From: CALMEC01 sp963777565
GTDB taxonomy: Bacteria; Actinomycetota; Thermoleophilia; Miltoncostaeales; Miltoncostaeaceae
NCBI GenBank assembly: GCA_963777565.1
Contig: CAVZQZ010000007.1
Location: 124,001-188,000, forward strand
Direction of reading: 5' to 3'
DNA length: 64,000 nucleotides
This document shows positions 36,695-45,313 of the stretch, one piece after another. A model generated the notes under the pieces. That model was not told where the DNA came from. It did no database searches and saw only the letters and a program-made list of their open reading frames with translations. Within the stretch, counting starts at the first letter, position 1. Each line of letters begins with the position of its first letter. A program made the translations under genes and the position numbers.

Positions 36695-37996
36695 ATGGGT
36701 GTCCCGTCCGAGCAGGATGTGTCGGTGCCGGTCACCCAGAAGCGGGATTTCTGGATGCTGATGGCCTACGCGGTCGCGCTCGGGATCTTCGGCGCGTTCG
36801 CCGGTCTGGTGTTCATGGGAGTGATCGGGCTCGGGGAGGATTGGTACACCGATTCCAATCCGGGTTGGTTCGAGGGGCACTGGTGGTGGGTGGCGGTTGC
36901 GGCGGCGGCCGGCGTCGCCGTTGGGCTGTTGCGCCGCTGGACGCGCCTGCCGGAGGAGATTCCCGGCCTCATCGCCGACCTCAAGGAGGGCGACGTCAAC
37001 CCGCGGTTGGTCCCGGGCATCGTGGTCGTCTCCGCGGTCTCGTTGATCGGCGGCGCCAGCCTCGGCCCGGAGAAGGCGCTCGGCTCGATGGGCGGTGGGG
37101 CGGGCAACTGGGGGTCCCGGCGTCGCGGGCTCGGCAGCGAGGAACGTCAGCTGAACACCTTCGCAGGCTTCGCCGGGGCGTACGGTGGTCTGTTCTCGAG
37201 CGTTGTGATCGTCGTGATGTTGATCCTGGAGGTCGCCCGCCCGGGCGGACAGCGCCTGACGAAGGTGCTGGCCGGGACGATCGTTGCGTCCAGCGTGTCG
37301 TTCGGGGTCTACTTCGCGATCGCCGGCTCGGTCTTTCTCGACGCCTACAAGGTTCCGGCGTACGAGTACGAGGACTGGCAGCTGCTGGCGGGCGTCGCCT
37401 TCGGGTTGCTCGCAGCCGTCATCGTGGCGCTGCTCGGCGTCGTCCTGAAGCTGGCATCCCGGCTGTTCGACCGGGTGAAGTCGGGCATCGTCCGGCCAAC
37501 GATCGGCGGCGCGGTGTTCGGCCTCGTCGGCGTGGCGCTGCCGCTCACGATGTTCACCGGGAGCGATCAGCTCAGCACAGTCCTCAGGGATGCAGGAACC
37601 CTAGGCGTGGGCCTGCTGGTGGCCCTCGTGATCGCCAAGATCCTCACCTTCGCGGTGAGTCAGGCCAGCGGGTTCATCGGCGGGCCGATCTTCCCGGCGC
37701 TGTTCATCGGGGGAACAGCAGGCGCCGTCGTCCACGAGGTGTTCACAAGCGTCCCGATGGGACTGGCGTTCACGTGCATGCTCGCCGCCGTCCCGGGGTC
37801 ACTCGTGTTGGCGCCGTTCTCGATGGTCCTGCTTGCTGCGTTCATGACGCAGGTGGGCGCCCTCCAGACGGCACCCATCCTGATCGCCGTGGTCACGGCC
37901 TTCCTCGCAATCGAGGGTGTGAAGTACCGCGTTGCCCGCCGCAAGCAGGCCAGAGCGGTCCCGCAGCAACAGGTAGCCCCGGGCCGAGCGCTCTGA
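36695..37996 (+). CDS. ClC family chloride channel / antiporter
   Basis: 433 residues with ~10-11 hydrophobic helices. GGASLGPEKALGSMGGGAGN matches the second anion-filter motif (GKEGP type, here GPEKA), and SGFIGGPIFPALFIGGTAGA matches the third (GxFxP type). The first motif (GSGIP) is replaced by EEIPGLIADLKEGD. There are no C-terminal CBS domains. The filter substitutions make the ion selectivity and channel-versus-exchanger mode unclear. The ATG follows GAGGTCGGTGTG. The 3' end overlaps a small hairpin at 37995. Confidence 0.88.
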   Translation: MGVPSEQDVSVPVTQKRDFWMLMAYAVALGIFGAFAGLVFMGVIGLGEDWYTDSNPGWFEGHWWWVAVAAAAGVAVGLLRRWTRLPEEIPGLIADLKEGDVNPRLVPGIVVVSAVSLIGGASLGPEKALGSMGGGAGNWGSRRRGLGSEERQLNTFAGFAGAYGGLFSSVVIVVMLILEVARPGGQRLTKVLAGTIVASSVSFGVYFAIAGSVFLDAYKVPAYEYEDWQLLAGVAFGLLAAVIVALLGVVLKLASRLFDRVKSGIVRPTIGGAVFGLVGVALPLTMFTGSDQLSTVLRDAGTLGVGLLVALVIAKILTFAVSQASGFIGGPIFPALFIGGTAGAVVHEVFTSVPMGLAFTCMLAAVPGSLVLAPFSMVLLAAFMTQVGALQTAPILIAVVTAFLAIEGVKYRVARRKQARAVPQQQVAPGRAL

Positions 37997-38015
37997 GCGC
38001 CCTTCGCCGGCGCTC
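37995..38015. terminator. 7-bp hairpin at the end of the ClC gene
   Basis: GAGCGCC (37995-38001) pairs with GGCGCTC (38009-38015), loop 7 nt, starting at the stop codon. Weak evidence; no U-tract. Confidence 0.3.
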
Positions 38016-38215
38016 CATCCGAAGCGGGCCGATGCACGCGATTCGGGCCTGCCGCTCGGGCCTGGGGGCGTCGCCGATGACCCAGGGCGACCCGTTGTGG
38101 ACGCTCCTCGTTGCGATCTCGAGATCCGATCTGGTCTCTTCTCGGGCGTGACGAGACGCGCTCGCCGTTCCGTCTTCAGGTAGGACCGGCGGCGTCCCGG
38201 GCGAATTCGACTGTC

Positions 38216-38650
38216 ATGGCACACGAGACGAGGCTCGAGCGGCGGCTCGACCGGTGGATTGCGCGCGCGTCACGGCCTCGGGGGGCCGCGGTCGTCGTCG
38301 CCTGCGTGACCACCTCGATCACGATTGCCGCGGGCCTCTTGATGACGGTCTTCGACCACGGGGGCTTTCCGTCGCTCGGATCCGGGCTGTGGTGGGCCGT
38401 CCAGACGGTGACGACGGTCGGCTACGGCGACCACGTCCCCACGACCGCGGCAGGCCAGATCGTGGCGGCGCTCGTCATGCTGCTCGGCATCGGGTTCATC
38501 ACGGTGATCACCGCGTCGATCACGAGTGGGTTCGTGGCGCGGTGGCAGCGCGAGTCGCCCGGCGCGGACAACGCTCCGTCCGCCGAGCACTTGAGGTCGA
38601 TCGACGAGCGCCTCAAGCGGATCGAGGCCGCGCTGGACGAGCGCGCTTAA
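38216..38650 (+). CDS. two-helix potassium channel
   Basis: 144 residues. Two membrane helices flank a pore loop, WWAVQTVTTVGYGDHVPTT, with the K+ selectivity filter TVGYGD. The C-terminal tail ends in an amphipathic coiled-coil (LRSIDERLKRIEAALDERA) likely used for tetramer assembly. There is no RCK/TrkA domain. Together with the adjacent ClC and antiporter genes it makes a small ion-homeostasis group. The ATG has no clear ribosome site, and the 220-nt upstream spacer holds no other gene. Confidence 0.9.
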   Translation: MAHETRLERRLDRWIARASRPRGAAVVVACVTTSITIAAGLLMTVFDHGGFPSLGSGLWWAVQTVTTVGYGDHVPTTAAGQIVAALVMLLGIGFITVITASITSGFVARWQRESPGADNAPSAEHLRSIDERLKRIEAALDERA

Positions 38651-38680
38651 CTCCCACGCGGCTCCGGCGAGCATCCGGTG

Positions 38681-39126
38681 TCAGCGTTCGTAGGTTCCGA
38701 TGAGTCGGGTGGTTCCGCGCACGTGCGGCCCGATCGCGGCCTCCAGGGTTGCGCGGTCCGCGCCGTCGGGAATGGCGAGTTCGGCGTCGAGGGCGTAGAG
38801 GGTGAACGCGTACCGGTGGGGACCGTGGCCCTGCGGGGGCAGGGGCCGCGCCATCCGCGCTTGCCGAAGCCGTTCCGACCCTCATGCGGCGGCGCGGCGC
38901 CCGCCGCCAGTCGGCCCGCGGCGGGGTCGATACCCCACGCCAGCCAATGGACGAACGTGCCGCGCGGCGCGTCGGGGTCGTCGACGATGATGGCCAGCGA
39001 GACGGCGGTTTCCGGCCCTCCGGCCCATGTGAGCTCCGGGGAGCGGTCCTCTCCCTCGCAGGTGTGGCGGCGCGGAATGGGCGCGCCGTACGCGAACGAT
39101 GGACTCGACAGGATGAATTCGTCCAT
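38681..39126 (-). pseudogene. YbhB/YbcL (PEBP / Raf kinase inhibitor-like) protein, one frameshift
   Basis: From ATG 39126: FILSSPSFAYGAPIPRRHTC with PELTWAGGP and VDDPDAPRGTFVHWLAWGI is the bacterial PEBP ligand-binding core (DPDAP and the HW pair). After WRGPCP the frame breaks at ~38838 in a run of five C; with six C it continues PQGHGPHRYAFTLYALDAEL to a stop at 38681. Corrected length 148 residues, normal. Single homopolymer deletion, so probably a sequencing or very recent event. A TACGGT box is 6 nt before the ATG. Confidence 0.85.
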
Positions 39127-39132
39127 GCGTCC

Positions 39133-39138
39133 ACCGTA
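39133..39138 (-). promoter_or_regulatory. -10 box TACGGT of the PEBP gene (leaderless start)
   Basis: On the minus strand TACGGT is followed by GGACGC and the ATG at 39126; no ribosome site. Confidence 0.4.
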
Positions 39139-39502
39139 GCCCCCCCGAGCGCGGGTCGCGACGTGGCTTTCCCGCAGCCGGCGCACCGGGTGGACCGCGG
39201 TGAGTGATCGGGTTCGAGGATCACGCCCGACGGGAGTTGTCGCCGTCGGATCGGGCGAGGTGAACGAACGCCGCGTGGGTTTCCACCTCCGGCTGCGTCG
39301 AAGCCGTACGCCCCCGTGGGCTCGCTCCGATGCCACGAGCGGCACGGGTGACCAGGCTGGCGACACCGAGCAGTAAGGCGCCGCCCATGAACCCGAGCGG
39401 ACGACAGCAGGGAGCCCATTGCCGCGGCTCCTCCTTGCACGGGAAGCGAGCGCGACCGAACGCTTCGTTCCCGCGCCCTTGCCCCTGACAGCCCACGCCC
39501 GA
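39139..39502. other. spacer without a supported gene
   Basis: About 360 nt between the PEBP gene and the damaged MFS gene. A 91-codon minus-strand frame (39221-39496) includes one hydrophobic stretch (GGALLLGVASLVTRAARGIG) but resembles no family I know and has no ribosome site. I leave it uncalled. Confidence 0.4.
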
Positions 39503-41135
39503 CTATGTCGGCGCCGAGACGGGCTTGGAGGGTGTGCCGGGTTGCACCGTCGGGATGCCTCGCGTGAACAGCAGCGCAACGAGGGCGAACAGCGCGAGCA
39601 CCGAGACGGCGGCGCGCAGCCCGTCGATCCGACTCTGCTGCGTTCTCCTCGACGACCGCGTCGGCCGTGGCCGGCGGCACGCCGCCTCGGCCAGCGCCGC
39701 CTCCAGGTCGGCGTCGGAGAGGAACGGGATACCGCCCGCAAGCTCCGTCTGCGCCTTCGAGGCCACGCTCTCGGGGACGTCCGGGTTGCCCTGGATGCCG
39801 GTGAAGAACGAGGCGGTCAGCGCGGAGATGAGCACGGCGCCGGCGAGGGCGGTGCCGATCGAGGCGCCGAGCTGGGTGCCGGTGTTCTGCAGCCCGCCGA
39901 CCTCGCCGCTCTGCTCGTCCGGGACTGCGGACACGGTGACGGCGCCGAGCTGCGAGGCCATCGCGCCGAGCCCGGCGCCGGCCAGCAGCAGCGGCCAGGT
40001 GACGATCTCCGGACCCGCGCCCGACGTCGAGCAGGGCGACGAGGAGCACGAGGCCCGCGAACAGCGCCATGAAGCCGAGGTTGACGACCCGCCGCGGGTG
40101 ACGCGTTGGGGCGCAGCTTGGGGACGCCGACGGCGAAGGCCAGCAGCGTCAGCGAGAGGGGCAGCAGCCGCACGCCCGTCTCGATCGCCGACAGCCCGAG
40201 CGCGATCGACAGGAACAGCGGGACGACGAAGAAGATGCCGGCCTGGACCAGGAACATGAACAGGAACGAGATGACCCCGCTGCGCAGCTGGAGGTTGCGC
40301 AGCAGCGTCGGGTCGATGAGCGCGCCCTCGCCGCGCGTCGAGGCGCCGCTTCTCCCACCACAGGAACAGCCCCAGCACCACACCACCGGCGAGCACGAGC
40401 CAGATGACCGGCGAGAGCCCGAGCCACTCGGGCGCCTCGGGCTTGGGCTGCACGAAGCCCCAGGTCCCCGAGCGCAGGATGCCGAGCACGATCAGACCGA
40501 GGCCGAGCGCCGACAGCGCCGTGCCGACCAGGTCGAGCCGCACGCCCTCCTCCGCCGGCGTGTCGTTCACCCGGCGTGCCAGCAGCAGGATCACGAGGAT
40601 GATCAGCACCTCGCCGGCGAACACCCACCGCCACGAGGCGTAGGTGGTGAACACGCCGCCGATCACCGGCCCGAGGGCCGCCGCGATCGCGCCGGCGGCG
40701 GCGACGAGCCCGTAGGCGCGCGGGCGCTCGGGCTTGCCGAAGTTCGACGCGACGAGCGCCACGATCGCCGGCATGATCAGCACCGCACCGAGGCCCTCGA
40801 GGAACGACCAGCCGATGATCAGCACCGTCAGGTTCGGAGCCAGCGAGGTCGTGAACGACCCGCAGGCGTAGATGACGCAGCCGATCGAGAACGCCCGCTT
40901 GCGGCCGAGGATCTCGCCGACCTTGCCGCCGGTGATCATGAAGCGAGGCCATCACCAGCGTGTACAGCGTGATCGCCGTCTGAATCCCGGTGACCGTCGT
41001 GCCGACGTCGTCGGCGACCGTCGCGATCGCCGTGTTCATGACGGTCGTGTCGAGGGCCATGACGAACTGCCCCGCCGCCAGCGTCAGCAGGACCATCCCC
41101 GTCGCGCCGGCGCGTTGTGCAGTCGCCTCGGTCAC
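39503..41135 (-). pseudogene. MFS transporter, DHA2 family, at least six frameshifts
   Basis: From GTG 41135 (GGAG upstream) the protein reads MVLLTLAAGQFVMALDTTVM, then after a break at ~40940 (one extra T) MITGGKVGEILGRKRAFSIG (motif A), and continues with GPVIGGVFTTYASWRWVFAG. Further breaks at ~40340, ~40100, ~40020, ~39690 and ~39645 separate conserved pieces such as LIDPTLLRNLQLRSG and QSRIDGLRAAVSVLALFALV to the stop at 39503. Corrected length ~544 residues with 14 helices, normal for DHA2. Most breaks are single extra bases in G/C-rich words. Substrate unknown. Confidence 0.8.
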
Positions 41136-41399
41136 GCAATCTCCTTGGTGAGCCGGCGCGTGCGCCTGATCCATCCGTGGGTCTTCACGACCACAGCCTC
41201 TGGATATGGAGGCGCTCTCCGAAGGAAATCGATACGCAGCCCGGGGGCGTCTGCGGGTCTTCCGTGCCGTCGATGCGTGCTGGGACAGACTGCGAGGGAT
41301 CAGCCATCGCTCCTCCCACCGCGGCGACATTCGAGAAGGAGGCCCGCTGTGCCCACCCCGTCAGCATGACCGGGACGATAGTCAACCGCCTCGGTCGCT

Positions 41400-41440
41400 G
41401 CTCGCCCCCCGGAGCTGGGAACACGGGACGGGGGGCGAGC
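41400..41440. repeat. 11-bp perfect inverted repeat
   Basis: GCTCGCCCCCC (41400-41410) pairs perfectly with GGGGGGCGAGC (41430-41440) around a 19-nt loop, about 265 nt from the MFS start and 200 nt from BenE. It could terminate read-through or be an operator for a dimeric regulator. Confidence 0.5.
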
Positions 41441-41543
41441 GACGCGGGGCACCCCCACGAGGCGCGCCTTCCCCAGAGGGTGCGAAGGCGGGCCCGCCAA
41501 CGTCGCCGCCGCCGGGGTCGTCCCGCGCTGCCGCCTCAGTTGC

Positions 41544-41578
41544 CCGCTGGGTAAATCGCGGCCAGCGGCGGCTTTACC
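41544..41578 (+). promoter_or_regulatory. two mutually exclusive stems in the BenE leader
   Basis: CCGCTGG (41544-41550) can pair with CCAGCGG (41562-41568). GGTAAA (41549-41554) can pair with TTTACC (41573-41578). The two stems share 41549-41550 and interleave, so only one can form. They lie 64-98 nt before the BenE ATG. The arrangement is like an attenuator, but no T-run or known riboswitch consensus is visible. Confidence 0.3.
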
Positions 41579-41641
41579 GATCCCCCACCGCCCATTTCCC
41601 CCGGCGGAGTCCAATGGGACCGCAACCACCAAGGGGACGTG

Positions 41642-42994
41642 ATGCGTACACACAGCATGGGCCGACAGGGACGGGAGCGCTCCGCAGCCGTCGGGGCGGG
41701 AATCAGCGCGGCAATCTTCTTCGCGTTCGCGCCGCTGCCGCTGCAGGTGGCCGTCGCCGCAGAGATGGGGCTCACACCGGGCGAGGCCTCGCGCTGGATC
41801 CTGGCGGTCTGGGCGACCGGGGCGGTCGCCTCGATCGTCTTGAGCGTGCGTCATCGCCAGCCGATCGTCATCACCTGGAGCGTGCTCGGGCTGGTCTATC
41901 TGGGCTCCGTGGCCCACGACCACACGTTCGCCGAGCTCGTCGGCGCGAACCTCGTCGCCGGCGTCGCGATCCTGATCCTGGCGCTCCTCGGCGTGGGCGA
42001 GCGTGTGATGCGCCTGGTCCCCCTCCCGATCGTGCTCGCGATGTTCGCAGGAAGCGTGCTCCAGTACGTGACGGGGGCGGTCGCCGCCGCTGCGGGAGAC
42101 GCGTTGGTCGGCGGCACGGCGCTCATCGCGTACTTCGGCGCGCGCGCCCTGGGCGTGCGCCGCATTCCCCCCGTCGGACTCGCAGCTCTCGCGGGGGCGG
42201 CCGTCGCCCTTCTCGCCGGCCGGACGGAGCCGCTCACGGGCGCCTTGGCCGCGCCCTCGGTGAGCCTACCCGGGGTCTCGCTCTCCCTCGACGCCATCCT
42301 CACGGTGAGCCCGGCGCTCGTTGTGTTCGCCCTGGCACTCGGCAACGTGCAGGGCCTCGGCTACCTCTCCGCGCAGGGATATCGCGTGCCGGTGAACGCC
42401 GTCTCGGTCGCCGTGGGCCTCGCCTCGATCGCGAATGCAGCCCTTGGCGGGCACCAGGCGAGCGTGGCACGAGCGACCAGTGCGATCGTGGCGAGCCCGG
42501 AGGCGGGTCCGGCGGAGGGCCGGCACGTCGCGAGCGTGGTGGCGGCAGCGGGCGCACTCGTCATCGCCGGGGGCGGGGCGACTGTGGTGGCGCTCGTCGG
42601 CGCGCTCCCTGGGAGCCTCGTCGCGGTCGTCACGGGCCTGGCGGTCCTGCCGTCCTTCCAGGACTCACTCGAGCGCTCCCTGACCGCCGACCTCCGGGCC
42701 GGGTCGCTCGTCGCGTTCCTTGTCGCGGCGACACCCTTCGAGGCGGCCGGTGTCAGCAGCGCCTCGTGGGCCCTCCTCGCCGGGCTCGTTGTCTCACTGG
42801 CGACCGAGCGGAAGGCACTCGCTCAGACCGCGAACGCGAGCCGCGCGAGGAGTGGACGCATGCCGATCTCCAGCGCGATCAGCTGGGCGCGCTCCCGAAG
42901 CGCCGCCGCCGCCTCCTCCTCGTCCCCGGCGGCTCCCCTGACTGCGAGCGCCGCCGCGAGGTCGCACGCGCTCCAGGCGAACTCCGGAAAGTAG
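41642..42994 (+). CDS. BenE-family membrane transporter
   Basis: 450 residues with ~11-12 hydrophobic segments up to residue ~395. AAIFFAFAPLPLQVAVAAEM, ITWSVLGLVYLGSVAHDHTF, NVQGLGYLSAQGYRVPVNAV and ANAALGGHQASVARATSAIV match the BenE (benzoate/H+ symporter) family of the nucleobase/ascorbate-type fold. The substrate may be another aromatic acid. The last ~55 residues (after TERKALAQT) are low-complexity and lie antisense to the remnant at 42823-43222, so the natural stop has probably been lost and the frame runs on. AAGGGG precedes the ATG. Upstream leader stems are noted separately. Confidence 0.8.
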   Translation: MRTHSMGRQGRERSAAVGAGISAAIFFAFAPLPLQVAVAAEMGLTPGEASRWILAVWATGAVASIVLSVRHRQPIVITWSVLGLVYLGSVAHDHTFAELVGANLVAGVAILILALLGVGERVMRLVPLPIVLAMFAGSVLQYVTGAVAAAAGDALVGGTALIAYFGARALGVRRIPPVGLAALAGAAVALLAGRTEPLTGALAAPSVSLPGVSLSLDAILTVSPALVVFALALGNVQGLGYLSAQGYRVPVNAVSVAVGLASIANAALGGHQASVARATSAIVASPEAGPAEGRHVASVVAAAGALVIAGGGATVVALVGALPGSLVAVVTGLAVLPSFQDSLERSLTADLRAGSLVAFLVAATPFEAAGVSSASWALLAGLVVSLATERKALAQTANASRARSGRMPISSAISWARSRSAAAASSSSPAAPLTASAAARSHALQANSGK

Positions 42995-43222
42995 CCGGCC
43001 CGCTCGCAGAACCCGACGGCAGCTCGCCCATGCGCCACGGCGCGGTCGGGCAACTCCGCCGCGAGCGCCATCACCGCCAGCAGGCGGTCTCCGGGTCTTG
43101 CCGATGCCGGGCTCGCCGGAGGTCATCACGAGACGACCCTCACCACGGATGGCGTCGTCGAGGGCGCTCGTCAGGCGCGCCATCTCGGGCTCACGGCCCA
43201 CGAACACCGGCGCCGGGGGAGG
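42823..43222 (-). pseudogene. remnant of the AAA-ATPase/TPR module of the BTAD regulator
   Basis: Immediately after the TGA of the BTAD gene, the same frame continues PAPVFVGREPEMARLTSALD and SGEPGIGKTR, the FVGRExEL start and Walker A of the AAA module found in AfsR/LuxR-type regulators. Right after Walker A the sequence jumps (with a frame change) to LPDRAVAHGRAAVGFCERAG and ends RAQLIALEIGMRPLLARLAF, the last TPR-like repeat of such proteins. Several hundred residues between are missing. This is a C-terminal module destroyed by an internal deletion plus a stop codon. It overlaps the 3' end of BenE on the other strand. Confidence 0.75.
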
Positions 43223-45313
43223 TCAGGGGTGCGAAGCTGCCGGCACGTTCTTCGCGTCGGCGGTCTCGCTGTCCAGTGCGACGTAGACGCGACGCGTACC
43301 GAAGGCGTCCGGCAGCCGCCGCTCGCCGACGTCGAGGAAGCGAAGGCCGGAGCCGGGAACGAGATCCCGAGTCGTCGCACTGACGAGCACCTCGCCCGGG
43401 CCCGCCGCTCGCGCAACCCCGAGGGCGACGTCCACGGCCTGTGGACTCGTCCCACCCACCTCACCGGTATGCAGCCCGATGCGGAGTCCGACGTGCGCGA
43501 GGCGCCGGCGGATCGCCAGACCGCACCGGATCGCCCGCGTCGGCCCGTCGAAGAGCGCGACCCTCGGGCGTCCGCTCATCCGGCCCCGGTGTCGCTGCAC
43601 CTCCTCGCGCACGATGGCCTCGTCGCCGGCGTCGGCGACGAGGATCGTCGCGAGCACCCCGTCGTCGTCCGCATGCGGTGGAGATGCGGGCAGCGTTCTC
43701 ACCCAGGGTTCGACGACGTCGAGGATCTGATCCGGGTCCACGGCGACGAAGTGATCGGCGCCGGGGAGCTCGACGTACCGAGCGCCGGGAATGCGCTCGG
43801 CCAGGTACCGGCCGTTGCCAACGACCACCCGCAGGTCCCCGCTGCGGTGTATCACGAGCGTGGGCGCGCGGATCGCGGGCAGCAGGTCGCGCACGTCGAT
43901 GAGCGAGTTCATCTCCATCAGCGCGCGTACAGCGCCCGGGCTGGCTGCCGCCCGGCAGCGCTCACCCCACCACCGGGCCATGGCGGGATCGGTCGTGGGG
44001 CACATCCCCGTGAGCATGGCCTCGAAGCCCCAATCGGCCTCGAGCGCGTCGATGTGGCGGCGTCGCTCGTCCCGAGAGGTGGCCCATGGATAGTCGTCGT
44101 CTGGGTCGACCCGCTTCGCATACGAACCGACGAGTACCAGGCCCGCGACGCGCTCGGGGTGCGCGGCCGTGAACAGCACCGACAGCGGGCCTCCCTCGGA
44201 GTAGCCGAACAGCACCGCCCGAGCCGAGCCGACGGCATCCATCACCGCGCGGACGTCGTCCATCCGGGTCTCGAGGTCTGGCAGGCCCACCGGACGGTCA
44301 GACAGTCCCGTGCCGCGCTTGTCGAACCTGATCAGGCGGGAGAACGAGGCAAGCCGGTCCAGGAAGCGGACGTGTCGTGGCTCTGCCCGATCCATCGTGA
44401 GATGCGACACGAAGCCGGGCACGAGCACGAGGTCGAGGGGACCCTGCCCGGTGACCTCGTACGCGATGGACACGTCGGCGCTTCGCGCATATCGCACGGG
44501 GGGCGCCGTTCCCGGTGAGGGGACATCGGCCCGGTTCTCGTCGCGCGACGTCGGCTTCGCATGCACGGGCGTGGACTGCGGCAGCTCGAGCAGCGGATCC
44601 TGCCGGAGGATCCGCCGCTCCATCTCCCGAAGCGCTGGCGACGGCTCCAGGCCAAGCCCCTCGTCGAGGGCTCGGCGCGTCGACTGGAACACTGCGAGCG
44701 CGTCCGCCTGGCGTCCGCAGCGGTAGAGCGTCAGCATGAGCTGAGCCCGCAGGCGCTCTCGGAGTGGATGCCGAGCGATCAGCGCCTCGAGTTCGCCGAC
44801 GACGGTGGCATGCCGTCCGAGCGCGAGGTCGGCATCGATCCGCTCCTCGGTAAGCGCAAGCTGAAGCTCCTCGATCCGTGCCGCCTCCGCGAGGGCGAAT
44901 GGCTCCTCGAACTCGGCGAGGGCCGGCCCGCGCCAGAGGGCGAGCGCACGCCGCAGCGTGGCCGAGGCCGCATCCGGGTCGCCCGCCTCCAGAGTCGCTC
45001 GCCCCTCCGCCAGCATCTGCTCGGCCCGGTGCAGATCGACGTCATGGGGCGCGACGTCGAGTGCGTAGCCCGGCGGCCGCGTCACCAGGACCTCCTCGGG
45101 CATGGCCTTTCGCAGCTGCGACACATAGATCTGGACCATCTTGACGGCCGTTTCGGGAACGCGCTCGCCCCAGAGGTCGTCGATGAGCCGGCTGCGGGCG
45201 ACGGTGCGACCCGCATTCAGAATCAGCACGGCCAGCAGGGCGCGCTGCTTTCCGCCCCCAAGGGCGAGCGGAGGGTTTCCGACCTCCAGGGGCCCGAGAA
45301 CTCGGTATTCCAT
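43223..45313 (-). CDS. BTAD regulator fused to alpha/beta hydrolase and cyclase-like domain
   Basis: 696 residues. Domain order: winged-helix DNA-binding domain (EYRVLGPLEV ... LLAVLILNAGRTVARSRLID; residues 1-90), BTAD helical domain (DVDLHRAEQMLAEGRATLEA to EMERRILRQDP; 95-240), alpha/beta hydrolase (VSIAYEVTGQGPLDLVLVPG, nucleophile elbow FGYSEGG, catalytic His in PGADHFVAVDP; 265-535), then a class III cyclase-like domain (RIGLHTGEVGG, GPGEVLVSATTRDLVPGSGL) lacking the two metal Asp and other catalytic residues. It probably acts as a transcription factor sensing a hydrolase ligand. Start at ATG 45313, just after a TATCCT box (45330-45325); ATG 45343 is the alternative. An AAA module once followed (see 42823). 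Confidence 0.85.
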   Translation of the reverse strand: MEYRVLGPLEVGNPPLALGGGKQRALLAVLILNAGRTVARSRLIDDLWGERVPETAVKMVQIYVSQLRKAMPEEVLVTRPPGYALDVAPHDVDLHRAEQMLAEGRATLEAGDPDAASATLRRALALWRGPALAEFEEPFALAEAARIEELQLALTEERIDADLALGRHATVVGELEALIARHPLRERLRAQLMLTLYRCGRQADALAVFQSTRRALDEGLGLEPSPALREMERRILRQDPLLELPQSTPVHAKPTSRDENRADVPSPGTAPPVRYARSADVSIAYEVTGQGPLDLVLVPGFVSHLTMDRAEPRHVRFLDRLASFSRLIRFDKRGTGLSDRPVGLPDLETRMDDVRAVMDAVGSARAVLFGYSEGGPLSVLFTAAHPERVAGLVLVGSYAKRVDPDDDYPWATSRDERRRHIDALEADWGFEAMLTGMCPTTDPAMARWWGERCRAAASPGAVRALMEMNSLIDVRDLLPAIRAPTLVIHRSGDLRVVVGNGRYLAERIPGARYVELPGADHFVAVDPDQILDVVEPWVRTLPASPPHADDDGVLATILVADAGDEAIVREEVQRHRGRMSGRPRVALFDGPTRAIRCGLAIRRRLAHVGLRIGLHTGEVGGTSPQAVDVALGVARAAGPGEVLVSATTRDLVPGSGLRFLDVGERRLPDAFGTRRVYVALDSETADAKNVPAASHP

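Larger units (their letters stand above)
41136..41641. other. 506-nt divergent spacer with two structured regions
   Basis: Between the minus-strand MFS gene and the plus-strand BenE gene. I see no gene. It holds an 11-bp perfect inverted repeat (41400-41440) and, nearer BenE, two overlapping stems that cannot form together (41544-41578). It should carry both promoters, but no clear -35/-10 pair stands out. Confidence 0.5.

Noticed and set aside
39221..39496. 91-codon minus-strand ORF with one hydrophobic stretch
   Set aside because: No ribosome site, no family match, sits in a GC-rich spacer between two damaged genes.
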